A stretch of DNA of 37,819 nucleotides from Pseudomonas syringae pv. cilantro (GTDB lineage: Bacteria > Pseudomonadota > Gammaproteobacteria > Pseudomonadales > Pseudomonadaceae): contig NZ_LGLN01000071.1 in assembly GCF_001293775.1 (NCBI RefSeq), forward strand, positions 155,728-193,546. The letters are read 5' to 3'. Within the stretch, counting starts at the first letter, position 1, and every line of letters begins with the position of its first letter. This document shows positions 1 through 9,239 of this stretch, piece after piece. The translations under genes were made by a program, and so were the position numbers. Below the pieces are notes generated by a model. The model did no database searches. It was not told the origin of the DNA and saw only the letters and a program-made list of their open reading frames with translations.

Positions 1-65
1 GACGCAGAGCGTCACGAAATCTGGTTCGTCTGATGCGCCTTGTAAGCAGGCCTTACTGTCGGTTC

Positions 66-115
66 CCGACAGATCGCGGACAAGTCCGCTCCAACTCCGA
101 CAGATCGCTGACAAG
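66..115. repeat. Imperfect 19-bp direct repeat, REP-like intergenic sequence
   Basis: Two copies of ccgacagatcgc-g/t-gacaag lie at 66-84 and 97-115, offset by 31 bp. The surrounding motif gcggacaagtccgctcc resembles the short palindromic intergenic repeats common in P. syringae genomes. The first 185 bases contain no credible gene; this repeat is all I see there. Confidence 0.5.
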
Positions 116-186
116 CGAAGCTTCGTCGGGTCCACACGTTCTCCGGGCATAAGCCTATTCAACGAGCAGCCACGTCAAAAAAAGAA

Positions 187-220
187 TAAAAAAAAGCCGA
201 CCCGTTGCCGGATCGGCTTT
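187..220 (-). terminator. Intrinsic terminator of oprI
   Basis: Read on the minus strand, an 8-bp stem (aaagccga, with tcggcttt on the other arm) with a GC-rich top is followed by a run of about nine T. It begins 20 bases after the oprI stop codon, as expected for an abundant monocistronic lipoprotein mRNA. Confidence 0.85.
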
Positions 221-239
221 CAACAACCCCGAGGGATTA

Positions 240-491
240 TTACTTGCGGCTAGCTTTGTCCAACATGCGCAGAGCGCGCTCGTTGGCTTCGTCAGCAGTT
301 TGCTGAGCTTTTTGAGCAGCAGCCAGAGCTTCGTCAGCCTTGCGATAGGCTTCGTCGGCACGAGCTTGCGAACGAGCTGCTGCGTCTTCGGTAGCTGTCA
401 GACGAGCTTCGGTTTCTTTGGATACGCTGCTGCAACCGGTAGCCAGAACTGCGGCCAAAGCCAGAGCAGAGAATTTCAGAACGTTGTTCAT
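240..491 (-). CDS. oprI: Major outer-membrane lipoprotein OprI (Lpp-like)
   Basis: An 83-residue precursor, the usual length of Pseudomonas OprI. The signal peptide (about residues 1-19) ends in a lipobox, LATGC, so Cys20 would be lipidated and the protein anchored in the outer membrane. The remainder is an Ala/Glu/Lys-rich heptad coiled coil ([17 protein letters not shown] onward) ending in KASRK; in this family the C-terminal Lys can be linked to peptidoglycan. A longer reading frame starts at an upstream TTG, but the ATG at 491 fits the family N-terminus ([15 protein letters not shown]) and is preceded by GAAGGTGA at a proper distance. A promoter upstream and a strong terminator downstream indicate a monocistronic unit. 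Confidence 0.97.
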   Translation of the reverse strand: MNNVLKFSALALAAVLATGCSSVSKETEARLTATEDAAARSQARADEAYRKADEALAAAQKAQQTADEANERALRMLDKASRK

Positions 492-559
492 CGTGTTCAC
501 CTTCAAGGAATTTTGTTCAAATTAGTCATCTCTCGAAAATGAGAAAACGACCGGCGTAC

Positions 560-587
560 ATAGTACCCATTGTTTGTAGTAAGTAAA
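560..587 (-). promoter_or_regulatory. Probable sigma-70 promoter of oprI
   Basis: On the minus strand, TTTACT (582-587), a 16-bp spacer and TACTAT (560-565) lie about 70 bases upstream of the oprI ATG. The match is reasonable and correctly placed. The rest of 492-962 holds no gene that I can support, only this promoter and the start of the divergent GNAT transcription unit. Confidence 0.5.
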
Positions 588-962
588 CGGACCCAGCGCA
601 AGAAGCTGCTAAAAATCCCGACTTTAAAAGTGTTCTGCGTTACTTCTTGTGAGTTCTGTACGAAAACTATCCACTTTTATCGGGCCGCCGACTGAACCCG
701 GGGTTCCTGGTCTTGTCGCGCCCAGCAGGCACAGGCACTTGACGTGCCCGACTGTCGGTCGGCCGATGGACAATTTCATGGGTTTTTACCCTGACTGCGC
801 TTGAGCATATTCAGTATTGGTGCCTACTATCCATACGTGCTGTTTGTCGAGATCGGCAATGCTCTTTCCGGTGATAAACAGATACGGGTGGCGTAGATGT
901 TCCTTCGCCGGAAAAAGATCGGTAAGGTAGGGGTCAAATTCCAAGACCCGCTAGGAGTCGCA

Positions 963-1250
963 ATGAGCGAGGCGTTGTCCATCCACCATGATGAAACCGG
1001 CCACCATTTCGAAATTATTATCGATGGCCATCGTGCCTACCTGACGTACATGGATCTCGGCAAGCAGACCCTGGACTTTTACCGAACTTTCGTGCCCGAC
1101 GCCTTGCGCGGTCGCGGAATTGCCGCCGCCCTGACCAAGGAAGCGCTGGATTACGCCGACACCATGGGCTATTCCGTCATTCCGTCCTGCTCTTATGTCG
1201 AACGCTACATGGAGCTTCACGACTTGCAGTCACAGGCTGCCAAACTCTGA
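963..1250 (+). CDS. Small GNAT-family N-acetyltransferase (YjdJ type)
   Basis: A 95-residue protein matching the short, stand-alone GNAT domain family (YjdJ/Gtn1-like). The acetyl-CoA-binding signature is visible as DALRGRGIAAALTKEAL around residues 48-64, followed by the strand YSVIPSCSYVERYM typical of this subfamily. The substrate is unknown. I chose the ATG at 963 over the upstream alternative at 897 because AGGAG (953-957) sits 5 bases before it and the conserved domain starts there. A weak -35/-10 pair (TTGAGC at 801-806, TACTAT at 825-830, 18-bp spacer) could drive it. It converges on aroF across a shared terminator. Confidence 0.85.
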   Translation: MSEALSIHHDETGHHFEIIIDGHRAYLTYMDLGKQTLDFYRTFVPDALRGRGIAAALTKEALDYADTMGYSVIPSCSYVERYMELHDLQSQAAKL

Positions 1251-1274
1251 TGGGTCGATAACACCCGCAGCATG

Positions 1275-1302
1275 AAAACGCCGGGCAGTTGCCCGGCGTT
1301 TT
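1275..1302. terminator. Bidirectional terminator between the GNAT gene and DAHP synthase
   Basis: A near-perfect hairpin (aaaacgccgggc, loop agtt, gcccggcgtttt) with A/T runs on both sides lies between two convergent genes and can end both transcripts. Confidence 0.85.
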
Positions 1303-1330
1303 CGTTACTGCGCGATGCCCGATCAAGCCG

Positions 1331-2407
1331 TTACCTGCGCTTGCGCGCCGGCAGCACACCCTTGAGCTTGGCGTGCATGCTGCGCAGGGTTTTTTCCGTG
1401 CTTTCCCAGTCGATGCAGGCATCGGTAATCGACACTCCGTACTGCAACTCCGACAGGTCCTTCGGAATCGCCTGACAACCCCAGTTCAAATGGCTCTCGA
1501 CCATCAAACCGATGATCGACTCGTTACCTTCCAGAATCTGGTTGGCGACGTTTTCCATCACCAGCGGTTGCAGGGCCGGGTCCTTGTTGGAGTTGGCGTG
1601 GCTGCAATCGACCATGATGTTCGGGCGAATACCTGCCTTGTTCAGGGCCTGTTCGCAGAGCGCAACGCTGACCGAGTCGTAGTTGGGCTTGCCATTGCCG
1701 CCGCGCAACACCACGTGACCATAGGCATTGCCTTTAGTGGTCACGATCGATACGCCGCCTTCCTGATTGATACCCAGGAAACGATGCGGGCTGGAGACCG
1801 ACTGCAAGGCATTGATCGCAACGGTCAGGCCGCCATCGGTGCCGTTCTTGAAACCGACTGCCGAGGACAGGCCGGAGGCCATTTCGCGGTGGGTCTGGGA
1901 TTCGGTGGTGCGCGCGCCGATGGCCGACCAGCTGATCAGGTCTTGCAGGTACTGGGGCGAAATCGGGTCCAGCGCTTCGGTCGCGGTGGGCAGGCCCATT
2001 TCCGCGAGGTCCAGAAGCAACTGGCGACCGATGTGCAGGCCGTCCTGGATCTTGAACGAGTCGTCCAGATACGGATCGTTGATCAGGCCCTTCCAGCCAA
2101 CCGTGGTGCGGGGCTTTTCGAAGTAGACGCGCATGACCAGGTACAGGGTGTCGGAGACTTCAGCCGCCAGCGTTTTGAGGCGCTCGGCGTACTCTTTGGC
2201 AGCCTTGAGATCATGGATCGAGCAGGGGCCGATCACGATGAACAGGCGGTGGTCGTTGCCATCAAGAATGTTGCGAATCACTTCGCGGCCCTGGCTGACG
2301 GTGCGCAGGGCAGCATCGGTCAGCGGGATGTCGCGCTTGAGCTGATCCGGCGTGATCAGTGTCTCGTTGGACGCAACGTTGAGGTCATTAATCGGTAAAT
2401 CAGCCAT
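1331..2407 (-). CDS. aroF: 3-deoxy-7-phosphoheptulonate (DAHP) synthase, class I
   Basis: Catalyses the first step of the shikimate pathway, condensing phosphoenolpyruvate with erythrose 4-phosphate, in the cytosol. At 358 residues it has the length of the AroF/AroG/AroH family. Visible family signatures are FIVIGPCSIHD near residue 57, MRVYFEKPRTTVGWKG with metal- and PEP-binding residues, IGARTTESQTHR, and MVDCSHANSNKD near the C-terminal third. The start MADLPINDLNV at 2407 matches pseudomonad homologues; an ATG at 2419 would add four residues and cannot be excluded, since neither start has a strong Shine-Dalgarno. The allosteric specificity (Tyr, Phe or Trp) cannot be read from sequence, so the symbol aroF rather than aroG is tentative. 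Confidence 0.93.
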   Translation of the reverse strand: MADLPINDLNVASNETLITPDQLKRDIPLTDAALRTVSQGREVIRNILDGNDHRLFIVIGPCSIHDLKAAKEYAERLKTLAAEVSDTLYLVMRVYFEKPRTTVGWKGLINDPYLDDSFKIQDGLHIGRQLLLDLAEMGLPTATEALDPISPQYLQDLISWSAIGARTTESQTHREMASGLSSAVGFKNGTDGGLTVAINALQSVSSPHRFLGINQEGGVSIVTTKGNAYGHVVLRGGNGKPNYDSVSVALCEQALNKAGIRPNIMVDCSHANSNKDPALQPLVMENVANQILEGNESIIGLMVESHLNWGCQAIPKDLSELQYGVSITDACIDWESTEKTLRSMHAKLKGVLPARKRR

Positions 2408-2499
2408 CGTGTTACTCATCAGGTCGCGGGTACTGGCCGCCAACGGTCCCCTGTGCGGCGGGGCCCAGCAGGTTTGAGCGCAGCGGGGAGCCGAACCTT

Positions 2500-2515
2500 A
2501 GCGCGTTATCGCGCT
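2500..2515. promoter_or_regulatory. Inverted repeat upstream of DAHP synthase
   Basis: agcgcg-ttat-cgcgct is a perfect 6-bp inverted repeat about 95 bases upstream of the aroF start, in the divergent aroF/panE region. It could be an operator or an RNA hairpin; no family is recognised. Confidence 0.3.
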
Positions 2516-2562
2516 GTTCGACAATAAGTAAACGAGTCGACGGCCGTTGTGCGCATCGGTAT

Positions 2563-2591
2563 TTGCAACGCGATGCGCTGCGACGGATAGT
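2563..2591 (+). promoter_or_regulatory. Probable sigma-70 promoter of the panE-like gene
   Basis: TTGCAA (2563-2568), a 17-bp spacer and GATAGT (2586-2591) place a transcription start near 2598, 37 bases before the panE-like ATG. Confidence 0.45.
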
Positions 2592-2634
2592 GTACGTCGC
2601 ACCCTGAAACACACAGACAGCCGAGAGAGACGTT

Positions 2635-3591
2635 ATGAGTGTTCATCCAGAGCAGCCGCGAATCGGCATCATCGGTACCGGTGCCATCGGCGGTTTTTAC
2701 GGCCTGATGCTGGCGCGTGCCGGGTTCGACGTGCATTTTCTGTTGCGCAGCGAGTTCGAAGCGGTAGCAAGCGACGGGTTGCAGATCAGCAGCGCCGTGC
2801 ATGGCGAACTGCACCTCAAGCCCGTCAAGGCCTATTCCTCAGCCGTCGATATGCCGCCTTGCGACTGGTTGCTGGTCGGTACCAAAAGCACCGGCAATGC
2901 TGCATTGGGGCCGATCATCCAGCAAGCAGCCGCGCCAGATGCAAAAGTGCTGCTTTTGCAGAACGGTCTGGCGGTCGAAGACGAGTTGCGTGCGGTACTG
3001 CCCGACAGTCTGCATATATTAGGTGGTTTGTGTTTCATCTGCGTGCACCGCGTTGCTCCCGGTAAAGTGGTGCATCAGGCCTTTGGCGCGGTCAGCGTGG
3101 GTTATCACAGCGGTCCGGCGGCCGATGACGCCGGACGTCTGGCCATTGTCGAGGCCTGTGCCGAGTTGTTCCGGGCCTCGGACGTCGAAGCACATGCCAT
3201 GGAAAACCTGCAACAGGCGCGCTGGCGCAAACTGGTCTGGAACGTGCCCTATAACGGGCTGGCCGCGTTGTTGCAGACGGGTACCCGCGAGCTGATGGCC
3301 GATCCTGACAGCCGGGCACTGGTCAGGACCTTGATGGATGAGGTGGTGCAAGGCGCCCAAGCCTGTGGCCATGCATTGCCGGCAGGCTTCGCGGAACAGC
3401 TGTTTTCGGTGACCGAAAGCATGCCGGACTACAGACCGAGCATGTACCACGATCTGGTCGAGCGCCGCCCGCTCGAGCTGCAAGCCATCTACGCCCGGCC
3501 GCTGGCCGCAGCGCTTGCGGCGGGTTGCGACATGCCGCGGGTGCGCACGTTGTATCAGGCACTGGGATTTATCGATCGCAGTCGCCGCTGA
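2635..3591 (+). CDS. panE: 2-dehydropantoate 2-reductase (ketopantoate reductase) family protein
   Basis: A 318-residue ApbA/PanE-family enzyme. The family reduces ketopantoate to pantoate with NADPH on the way to pantothenate and CoA. The N-terminal Rossmann fold shows GIIGTGAIGGFYG at residues 10-22. LLVGTKSTGN and LLLQNGL follow in the nucleotide-binding half, and the C-terminal helical domain contains WRKLVWNVPYNGLAAL, where the family places its catalytic Lys and an Asn. The GAGAGA before the ATG is a usable ribosome site. The gene is followed after 19 bases by a 5'-nucleotidase, so the two are probably cotranscribed. Pseudomonads carry more than one paralogue, so whether this is the physiological PanE is uncertain. 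Confidence 0.85.
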   Translation: MSVHPEQPRIGIIGTGAIGGFYGLMLARAGFDVHFLLRSEFEAVASDGLQISSAVHGELHLKPVKAYSSAVDMPPCDWLLVGTKSTGNAALGPIIQQAAAPDAKVLLLQNGLAVEDELRAVLPDSLHILGGLCFICVHRVAPGKVVHQAFGAVSVGYHSGPAADDAGRLAIVEACAELFRASDVEAHAMENLQQARWRKLVWNVPYNGLAALLQTGTRELMADPDSRALVRTLMDEVVQGAQACGHALPAGFAEQLFSVTESMPDYRPSMYHDLVERRPLELQAIYARPLAAALAAGCDMPRVRTLYQALGFIDRSRR

Positions 3592-3610
3592 ATATAAAGA
3601 GGAAAGGTTC

Positions 3611-4531
3611 ATGGCGGAAAGTAACGACCACAAGCTGGTGCTGGCTATTTCATCGCGGGCGCTGTTCGATCTGCGCGACAGCCACGCGGTTTACATGGCT
3701 GACGGCGTCGAGGCCTATCGCAAGTATCAGATCGAGCATGAGGACGAAGTGCTCGCACAGGGCGATGCGTTCCCGCTGGTGGAAAAACTGCTGAGCCTCA
3801 ACGCCAGTCTCGGCCAGGCGCGGGTCGAGGTGGTGCTGGTCTCGCGCAACAGTGCCGACACCGGCCTGCGGGTATTCAATTCGATTCAGCATTACGGGCT
3901 GGACATCACCCGCGCTGCGTTCGCGGGCGGGCGCAGTCCGTATCCCTATCTCGCGGCCTTTGGCTGTCATCTGTTCCTGTCGACACACGCGGAAGACGTG
4001 CGCAGCGCGCTGGATGCCGGATTTGCCGCCGCAACCATTCTGTCGGGCGGAGCGCGACGTGCGGCCAGCGCTGAATTGCGCATCGCCTTCGATGGTGACG
4101 CGGTGCTGTTTTCCGATGAATCGGAGCGTGTCTACCAGGCGGGCGGGCTGGCGGCGTTTCAGGCCAGCGAACGCGAGTCTGCCCGCGAACCGCTGCGCGG
4201 TGGACCGTTCAAGCCGTTCCTTGCCGCCCTGAATCTGTTACAGCGCGAGTTTCCCGACGCCAGTTGCCCGATCCGTACTGCGCTGGTCACGGCTCGCTCG
4301 GCACCCGCCCATGAGCGGGTGATTCGCACGCTGCGCGAATGGGACATCCGCCTGGACGAGTCGCTGTTTCTGGGCGGTTTGCAGAAGTCGGCATTTCTGG
4401 AAGCCTTCGCTGCCGATGTGTTTTTCGATGACCAGCCCGGCCATTGCGAAAAGGCTCGTGACGTCGTCGCGACCGGGCATGTTCCGCACGGCATCAGTAA
4501 CGAAGTCAGGCTGGACACGGGCGAGCGCTGA
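3611..4531 (+). CDS. 5'-nucleotidase, cN-I-like family
   Basis: A 306-residue cytosolic protein of the bacterial 5'-nucleotidase family related to eukaryotic cN-I, which dephosphorylates nucleoside monophosphates. The features visible are the N-terminal KLVLAISSRALFDLRDSHAVY, where the family has a DxxxxH segment in place of a classical HAD motif, then VEVVLVSRNSADTGLRVFNSI, GRSPYPYLAAFGCHLFLS, and a C-terminal DVFFDDQPGHCEKA with the acidic metal-binding pair. The start at 3611 has GAGGAAAGG just upstream. The gene directly follows the panE-like gene with 19 bases between them, suggesting one operon, though no metabolic link is obvious. Confidence 0.85.
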   Translation: MAESNDHKLVLAISSRALFDLRDSHAVYMADGVEAYRKYQIEHEDEVLAQGDAFPLVEKLLSLNASLGQARVEVVLVSRNSADTGLRVFNSIQHYGLDITRAAFAGGRSPYPYLAAFGCHLFLSTHAEDVRSALDAGFAAATILSGGARRAASAELRIAFDGDAVLFSDESERVYQAGGLAAFQASERESAREPLRGGPFKPFLAALNLLQREFPDASCPIRTALVTARSAPAHERVIRTLREWDIRLDESLFLGGLQKSAFLEAFAADVFFDDQPGHCEKARDVVATGHVPHGISNEVRLDTGER

Positions 4532-4605
4532 AGGCCGCCATCGCAGCGGTGAATGCACTGCTAAGCTGATTCAGTCTCCGCCATTCCGGTTGTCCTGGAG
4601 GTTGT

Positions 4606-5100
4606 ATGGTTCGATCGATGTTATATGCCACAGACCTCGGTCTTTACGCGCCTTACGTGACGCAGCATGCGCTGGCGCTGGCTCGGACCTTCAACGCCGG
4701 ACTTTACGTTATCCATGTTGTGGAGCCCATGGGGCTGTTCGCCGAATCGGTGTTGCAGAGCTATCTGGGCAAGGATGCATTGCTTGAACTGCACAGCCAG
4801 GGCGTGGGTGCTTTCATGGAGGCAATAGAGCAACGGATGCTTGATGGCTTTCGTGAGGAGCTGGGGGAGGGTCATCAGGACCTTTCTCTCATCCGCACGG
4901 TGCGTGTTATTCAGGGGGAGCCCTCCAGCGTGATTCTTGAACAGGCGCAGAAACTGGGTGTGGACTTGCTGGTGGTTGGCAGTCACAGCCGCAGGGTGGA
5001 GGAAGGGGGGGCGATTGGCCGTACAGCTGCCAGGGTTTTGCAGCTTTCCGAGGTGCCGATCTACATGGTGCCTATCATGCTGAACAAAGGGCGAAGGTAA
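4606..5100 (+). CDS. Universal stress protein, UspA family
   Basis: A 164-residue single-domain Usp. The N-terminus MVRSMLYATDLG contains the conserved strand with the nucleotide-contacting Asp. The C-terminal half carries LLVVGSHSRR, an expanded loop (VEEGGAIGRTAARVLQLSEVPIYMVP), and the G-X9-G-S/T region that binds ATP in the ATP-binding subclass. The residues here deviate somewhat (GAIGRTA), so ATP binding is likely but not certain. It sits alone between the nucleotidase and cysB, with GGAGG before the ATG. In P. aeruginosa a Usp gene also precedes cysB. Usp proteins are usually induced by growth arrest and stress; nothing in the sequence specifies the trigger. Confidence 0.9.
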   Translation: MVRSMLYATDLGLYAPYVTQHALALARTFNAGLYVIHVVEPMGLFAESVLQSYLGKDALLELHSQGVGAFMEAIEQRMLDGFREELGEGHQDLSLIRTVRVIQGEPSSVILEQAQKLGVDLLVVGSHSRRVEEGGAIGRTAARVLQLSEVPIYMVPIMLNKGRR

Positions 5101-5139
5101 GGAAGGTCAATTTGGTGTTTTGTTGAATTCGAGCGTGCG

Positions 5140-5158
5140 ATCACCTCACAAAGGTGAT
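5140..5158. promoter_or_regulatory. Inverted repeat upstream of cysB
   Basis: atcacct-cacaa-aggtgat is a perfect 7-bp inverted repeat about 90 bases before the cysB start and 40 bases after the usp stop. It lacks a T run on the plus strand, so an operator (for example CysB autoregulation) or an mRNA-end hairpin is possible. Confidence 0.35.
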
Positions 5159-5237
5159 AAAAAGTTCTAGAATTATTCGTCTACCATTAATCCAGTTATA
5201 TACCGTCGCTGATGCCCATAGGGCTTATCTGCTTTGA

Positions 5238-6221
<984 letters not shown>

Positions 6222-6320
6222 GAGCAGCGGCAAGCTTTTAGCTACAAGCTGCAAGTAAAAGCTTGAGAGGCAGCTTTAAGTTTCGAGTTGTAAGCTGCAA
6301 GTAGACGCCCGCAGACTCCA

Positions 6321-6355
6321 GCTTGCAGCTTGCAGCTTGCAGCTTGCAGCTTGCG
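6321..6355. repeat. Five tandem copies of the heptamer GCTTGCA between cysB and cysH
   Basis: Five head-to-tail 7-bp units (gcttgca, the last ending in g) lie between the convergent genes cysB and cysH. The preceding bases 6236-6300 contain scattered relatives (agctacaagctgcaag, agttgtaagctgcaag), which look like older, decayed units. A heptamer array is prone to slippage, so copy number should vary between strains. It ends 4 bases before the cysH stop codon. Confidence 0.9.
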
Positions 6356-6358
6356 ACC

Positions 6359-7093
6359 TCAGTCGCGCGCTATCAGGTTGCCGGCGTGCAGGCCGCATTC
6401 TTTCTGTGTGGCTTCTTCCCACCACCAGCGGCCTTCGCGTTCGTGTTGGTTTGGCAGGACCGGGCGCGTGCAGGGTTCGCAGCCGATGCTGATGAATCCG
6501 CGCTCGTGCAGGCTGTTGTAGGGCAGTTCGAGCATCCGGATGTAACCCCAGATTTCTTCACTGCTCATCTGCGCCAGCGGGTTGAACTTGTACAGCGTGC
6601 GTTCGGCGGTCGAAAACGCGGTGTCGATTTCCAGTGCGGCGACGGCGCTGCGGGTGCCGGGGCTCTGGTCGCGGCGCTGACCGGTGGCCCAGGCCTTGAC
6701 GTCAGACAGTTTGCGACGCAACGGTTCGATCTTGCGAATTCCGCAGCACTCGCCATGACCGTCACGATAGAAGCTGAACAGCCCCTTTTGCTTGACGAAA
6801 GGCTCCAGCTTGCTCTGGTCCGGCGAGATGATTTCGATCTCGATCTTATAGTGGTCGCGCACCTGCTCGATGAAACGGTAGGTTTCGGGATGCAGACGAC
6901 CCGTGTCGAGGCTGAAGACCTTGACGTTCTTGTTCAGTTTCCAGGCCATGTCGACCAGCACGACGTCTTCGGCGCCACTGAACGAGATCCACAGCTCATC
7001 ACCGAAATGCTCGAAGGCCAGCTTCAGAATGTCCTGCGCAGATTTGTTTGCATAAGTCGTCGCCAGTTCGGCGACATCGAAAGGTTGGCTCAT
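6359..7093 (-). CDS. cysH: Adenylyl-sulfate (APS) reductase, [4Fe-4S] CysH
   Basis: A 244-residue cytosolic reductase that converts activated sulfate to sulfite with thioredoxin. [10 protein letters not shown] (about residues 36-45) is the pyrophosphate-binding loop and [10 protein letters not shown] follows. Two cysteine pairs, ECCGIRK (about 115-121) and CEPC (about 205-208), are the ligands of the [4Fe-4S] cluster that marks APS reductases rather than E. coli-type PAPS reductases. ECGLH near residue 234 holds the catalytic Cys. The start [11 protein letters not shown] at 7093 is preceded by AAGGAAG; the longer frame reaching 7183 has no homologous N-terminus. It lies convergent to cysB, its likely activator. 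Confidence 0.95.
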   Translation of the reverse strand: MSQPFDVAELATTYANKSAQDILKLAFEHFGDELWISFSGAEDVVLVDMAWKLNKNVKVFSLDTGRLHPETYRFIEQVRDHYKIEIEIISPDQSKLEPFVKQKGLFSFYRDGHGECCGIRKIEPLRRKLSDVKAWATGQRRDQSPGTRSAVAALEIDTAFSTAERTLYKFNPLAQMSSEEIWGYIRMLELPYNSLHERGFISIGCEPCTRPVLPNQHEREGRWWWEEATQKECGLHAGNLIARD

Positions 7094-7120
7094 CAGGCGG
7101 CTTCCTTGAATCCAGAGGTG

Positions 7121-7173
7121 GCGCTTAAGCGCTCGTAATGACGGCAATGGTAACAAAATCCACTGTTCAGTGG
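7121..7173. promoter_or_regulatory. Two inverted repeats in the divergent cysH/thrH region
   Basis: A perfect 12-bp palindrome gcgcttaagcgc (7121-7132) and an interrupted repeat ccactg-tt-cagtgg (7160-7173) lie between the divergent cysH and thrH starts. Either could be an operator; CysB sites are poorly conserved, so no assignment is made. Confidence 0.35.
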
Positions 7174-7233
7174 CCGTTGCCAAAGGCTAGAGTGCCGCAT
7201 CGTTTGAAGGTGAGTACCCATGAGGAGCGCGCT

Positions 7234-7851
7234 GTGGAAATTGTCTGTCTTGACCTGGAAGGTGTGCTGGTCCCGGAAATCTGGATCGCCTTCGCCGAAA
7301 AAACCGGTATCGAGTCCCTGCGCGCCACCACCCGTGACGTTCACGACTACGACGTGTTGATGAAGCAACGTTTGCGCATTCTCGACGAGCACGGTCTGAA
7401 ACTGTCGGACATTCAGCAAGTGATCAGCACCCTCAAGCCGCTGGACGGCGCTGCAGAGTTTGTCGACTGGTTGCGCGAGCGCTTCCAGGTGGTGATTCTG
7501 TCGGACACGTTTTATGAATTCTCCCAGCCGCTGATGCGTCAACTGGGGTTTCCGACCTTGCTGTGCCATCGGTTGATCACCGATGAAACCGACCGCGTGG
7601 TCAGTTACCAATTGCGCCAGAAAGACCCGAAGCGTCAGTCAGTACTGGCTTTCAAGAGCCTCTACTATCGGATCATCGCGGCGGGTGACTCGTACAACGA
7701 CACCACCATGCTGGGCGAAGCCGACGCGGGCATCCTGTTTCACGCGCCTGACAACGTGATTCGCGAGTTCCCGCAGTTCCCGGCGGTGCATACGTTCGAA
7801 GATCTGAAAAAAGAGTTCATCAAGGCCTCGAATCGGGATTTGGCACTTTAG
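7234..7851 (+). CDS. thrH: ThrH, phosphoserine/homoserine phosphotransferase (HAD superfamily)
   Basis: A 205-residue HAD-superfamily enzyme that in P. aeruginosa has phosphoserine phosphatase activity and can transfer the phosphate to homoserine. HAD motif I is LDLEGVLVPE (Asp7 nucleophile, with Glu9 in place of the usual second Asp), motif II is LSDTFYE, the motif III Lys is in KDPKRQ, and motif IV is GDSYNDTTML. The GTG at 7234 is the start: GAGGAG lies 6 bases upstream and the resulting length equals the known enzyme. The longer frame from 7138 would overlap the cysH promoter region. It is divergent from cysH and convergent with pabB. Confidence 0.94.
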   Translation: MEIVCLDLEGVLVPEIWIAFAEKTGIESLRATTRDVHDYDVLMKQRLRILDEHGLKLSDIQQVISTLKPLDGAAEFVDWLRERFQVVILSDTFYEFSQPLMRQLGFPTLLCHRLITDETDRVVSYQLRQKDPKRQSVLAFKSLYYRIIAAGDSYNDTTMLGEADAGILFHAPDNVIREFPQFPAVHTFEDLKKEFIKASNRDLAL

Positions 7852-7895
7852 GCGCTGAGCTGCGGTTGCACAGTGCTGCAAACGAGTGACGCAGT

Positions 7896-9239
7896 TCAAA
7901 GCGCCTCAAGCGTCTCCAGCAGCACCCGGACTTTGGTAAAGGTTTCCTGGTATTCAGCCTCGCAGTCCGAGTCGGCGACGATGCCGCCGCCGCCCCAGCA
8001 GGAGATTTGTCCGTCCTTGACCAGCAGACTGCGGATGGCAATCGAGCTGTCCATCTCGCCGCGCACATCCAGGTACACCAATGACCCGCAGTACAGGCTG
8101 CGGCGGGTCGGTTCCAGCTCGTCGATGATCTGCATGGCGCGGATCTTCGGCGCGCCGGTAATCGAACCGCCCGGAAAACTGCCGGCGATCAGGTCCAGCG
8201 CATCGTTGCCCGAGGCGAGTTCGCCGGTCACGCTGCTCACCAGATGGTGCACATTGGGGTAGCTTTCCAGGCTGAACAGTTCCGGCACCCGCACCGAGCC
8301 AATCCTGCAACTGCGGCCCAGGTCATTGCGCAGCAAGTCGACGATCATCAGGTTTTCCGCGCGGTCTTTCTCGCTGGCCAGCAGCGCTTCGGCGAATGCC
8401 GCGTCCTGCGCGCTGTCGGCGCTGCGCGGCCGGGTGCCTTTGATGGGACGGGTTTCCACCTGCCTTGAACTGACCTTCACGAAGCGCTCCGGGGACAGGC
8501 TCAGAATCGCATCGGTTCCCGACAGCGCCAGATACCCGGCAAACGGCGTCGGGCAGGCTGCCCGTAACGCACAATAGGCCGCCCATGGATCGCCAGCACA
8601 CTGCGCCTGAAAACGTTGCGCGAAGTTGACCTGATAGCAATCGCCCGCCTGTATGTAAGCCTGAATCCGCTCGAAAGCCAGGCGATAGTCAGCCTCGCTG
8701 ATACTGGCCTGAAACGGCTGGTTCAGCGAAAAAGACGCGCGTTGCTGCGCATGATCAGCCGTGAACAGGTCGATCAGCCGTAGGCGTTCGGCGTCGGCCA
8801 GCGCCGGGTGGAAAACCAGCTGGCTGGTTTTTTCCTGATGATCACTGATCAGTGCCCAGGCATAGAGCCCCAGCCGCGCTTCAGGCAGATGCAGGTCATC
8901 GCTGGCACGGTCAGGAAATGGCTCCAGACGTCGGCCAAAGTCGTAACTCAGGTAGCCGATCAGGCCGCCGGCAAAGGGCAGCGCACAGTCGGCAGGCAAG
9001 TCAGCATGCCCTAGCGATGCCAGGCTGTCGCGCAGGCGCTGAAGACAGGCTGTGCCGCTTTCGCCTTCAGCCGCAGTCAAGCTCTGCAAGGGCCAGGCGC
9101 TGAGCAGATCATGCCGTCCGCGCTCGGCAACCGGTCTGCCACTGTCGAGCAGAACCGCGCCCGGCGCCTGACAGATCCGCGAAAAGAACACGGCCGGGTC
9201 GGCGCTGTAGGGCAGGGGGTGTATCGAGCAGGTGAGCAT
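7896..9239 (-). CDS. pabB: Aminodeoxychorismate synthase component I
   Basis: A 447-residue chorismate-utilising enzyme. With a PabA glutaminase it makes 4-amino-4-deoxychorismate for folate synthesis. Signatures are PIKGTRPRS (the PIKGT Lys distinguishes PabB from anthranilate synthase TrpE, which has PIAGT), DRAENLMIVDLLRNDLGR, and GSFPGGSITGAPKIRAMQIIDELEP. The N-terminal half includes GGLIGYLSYDFGR. The start ATG at 9239 shares one base with the stop codon of the ATP-grasp gene, so it is translationally linked to that operon. No pabA is present in the window; pseudomonads keep it elsewhere. Confidence 0.93.
   Translation of the reverse strand: MLTCSIHPLPYSADPAVFFSRICQAPGAVLLDSGRPVAERGRHDLLSAWPLQSLTAAEGESGTACLQRLRDSLASLGHADLPADCALPFAGGLIGYLSYDFGRRLEPFPDRASDDLHLPEARLGLYAWALISDHQEKTSQLVFHPALADAERLRLIDLFTADHAQQRASFSLNQPFQASISEADYRLAFERIQAYIQAGDCYQVNFAQRFQAQCAGDPWAAYCALRAACPTPFAGYLALSGTDAILSLSPERFVKVSSRQVETRPIKGTRPRSADSAQDAAFAEALLASEKDRAENLMIVDLLRNDLGRSCRIGSVRVPELFSLESYPNVHHLVSSVTGELASGNDALDLIAGSFPGGSITGAPKIRAMQIIDELEPTRRSLYCGSLVYLDVRGEMDSSIAIRSLLVKDGQISCWGGGGIVADSDCEAEYQETFTKVRVLLETLEAL

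Noticed and set aside
1289..2398. 369-codon frame on the plus strand opposite DAHP synthase
   Set aside because: Shadow of the conserved minus-strand gene; it starts inside the shared terminator region.
6321..6355. CRISPR array
   Set aside because: Seven-base units without spacers; simple tandem repeat. No cas genes are present.
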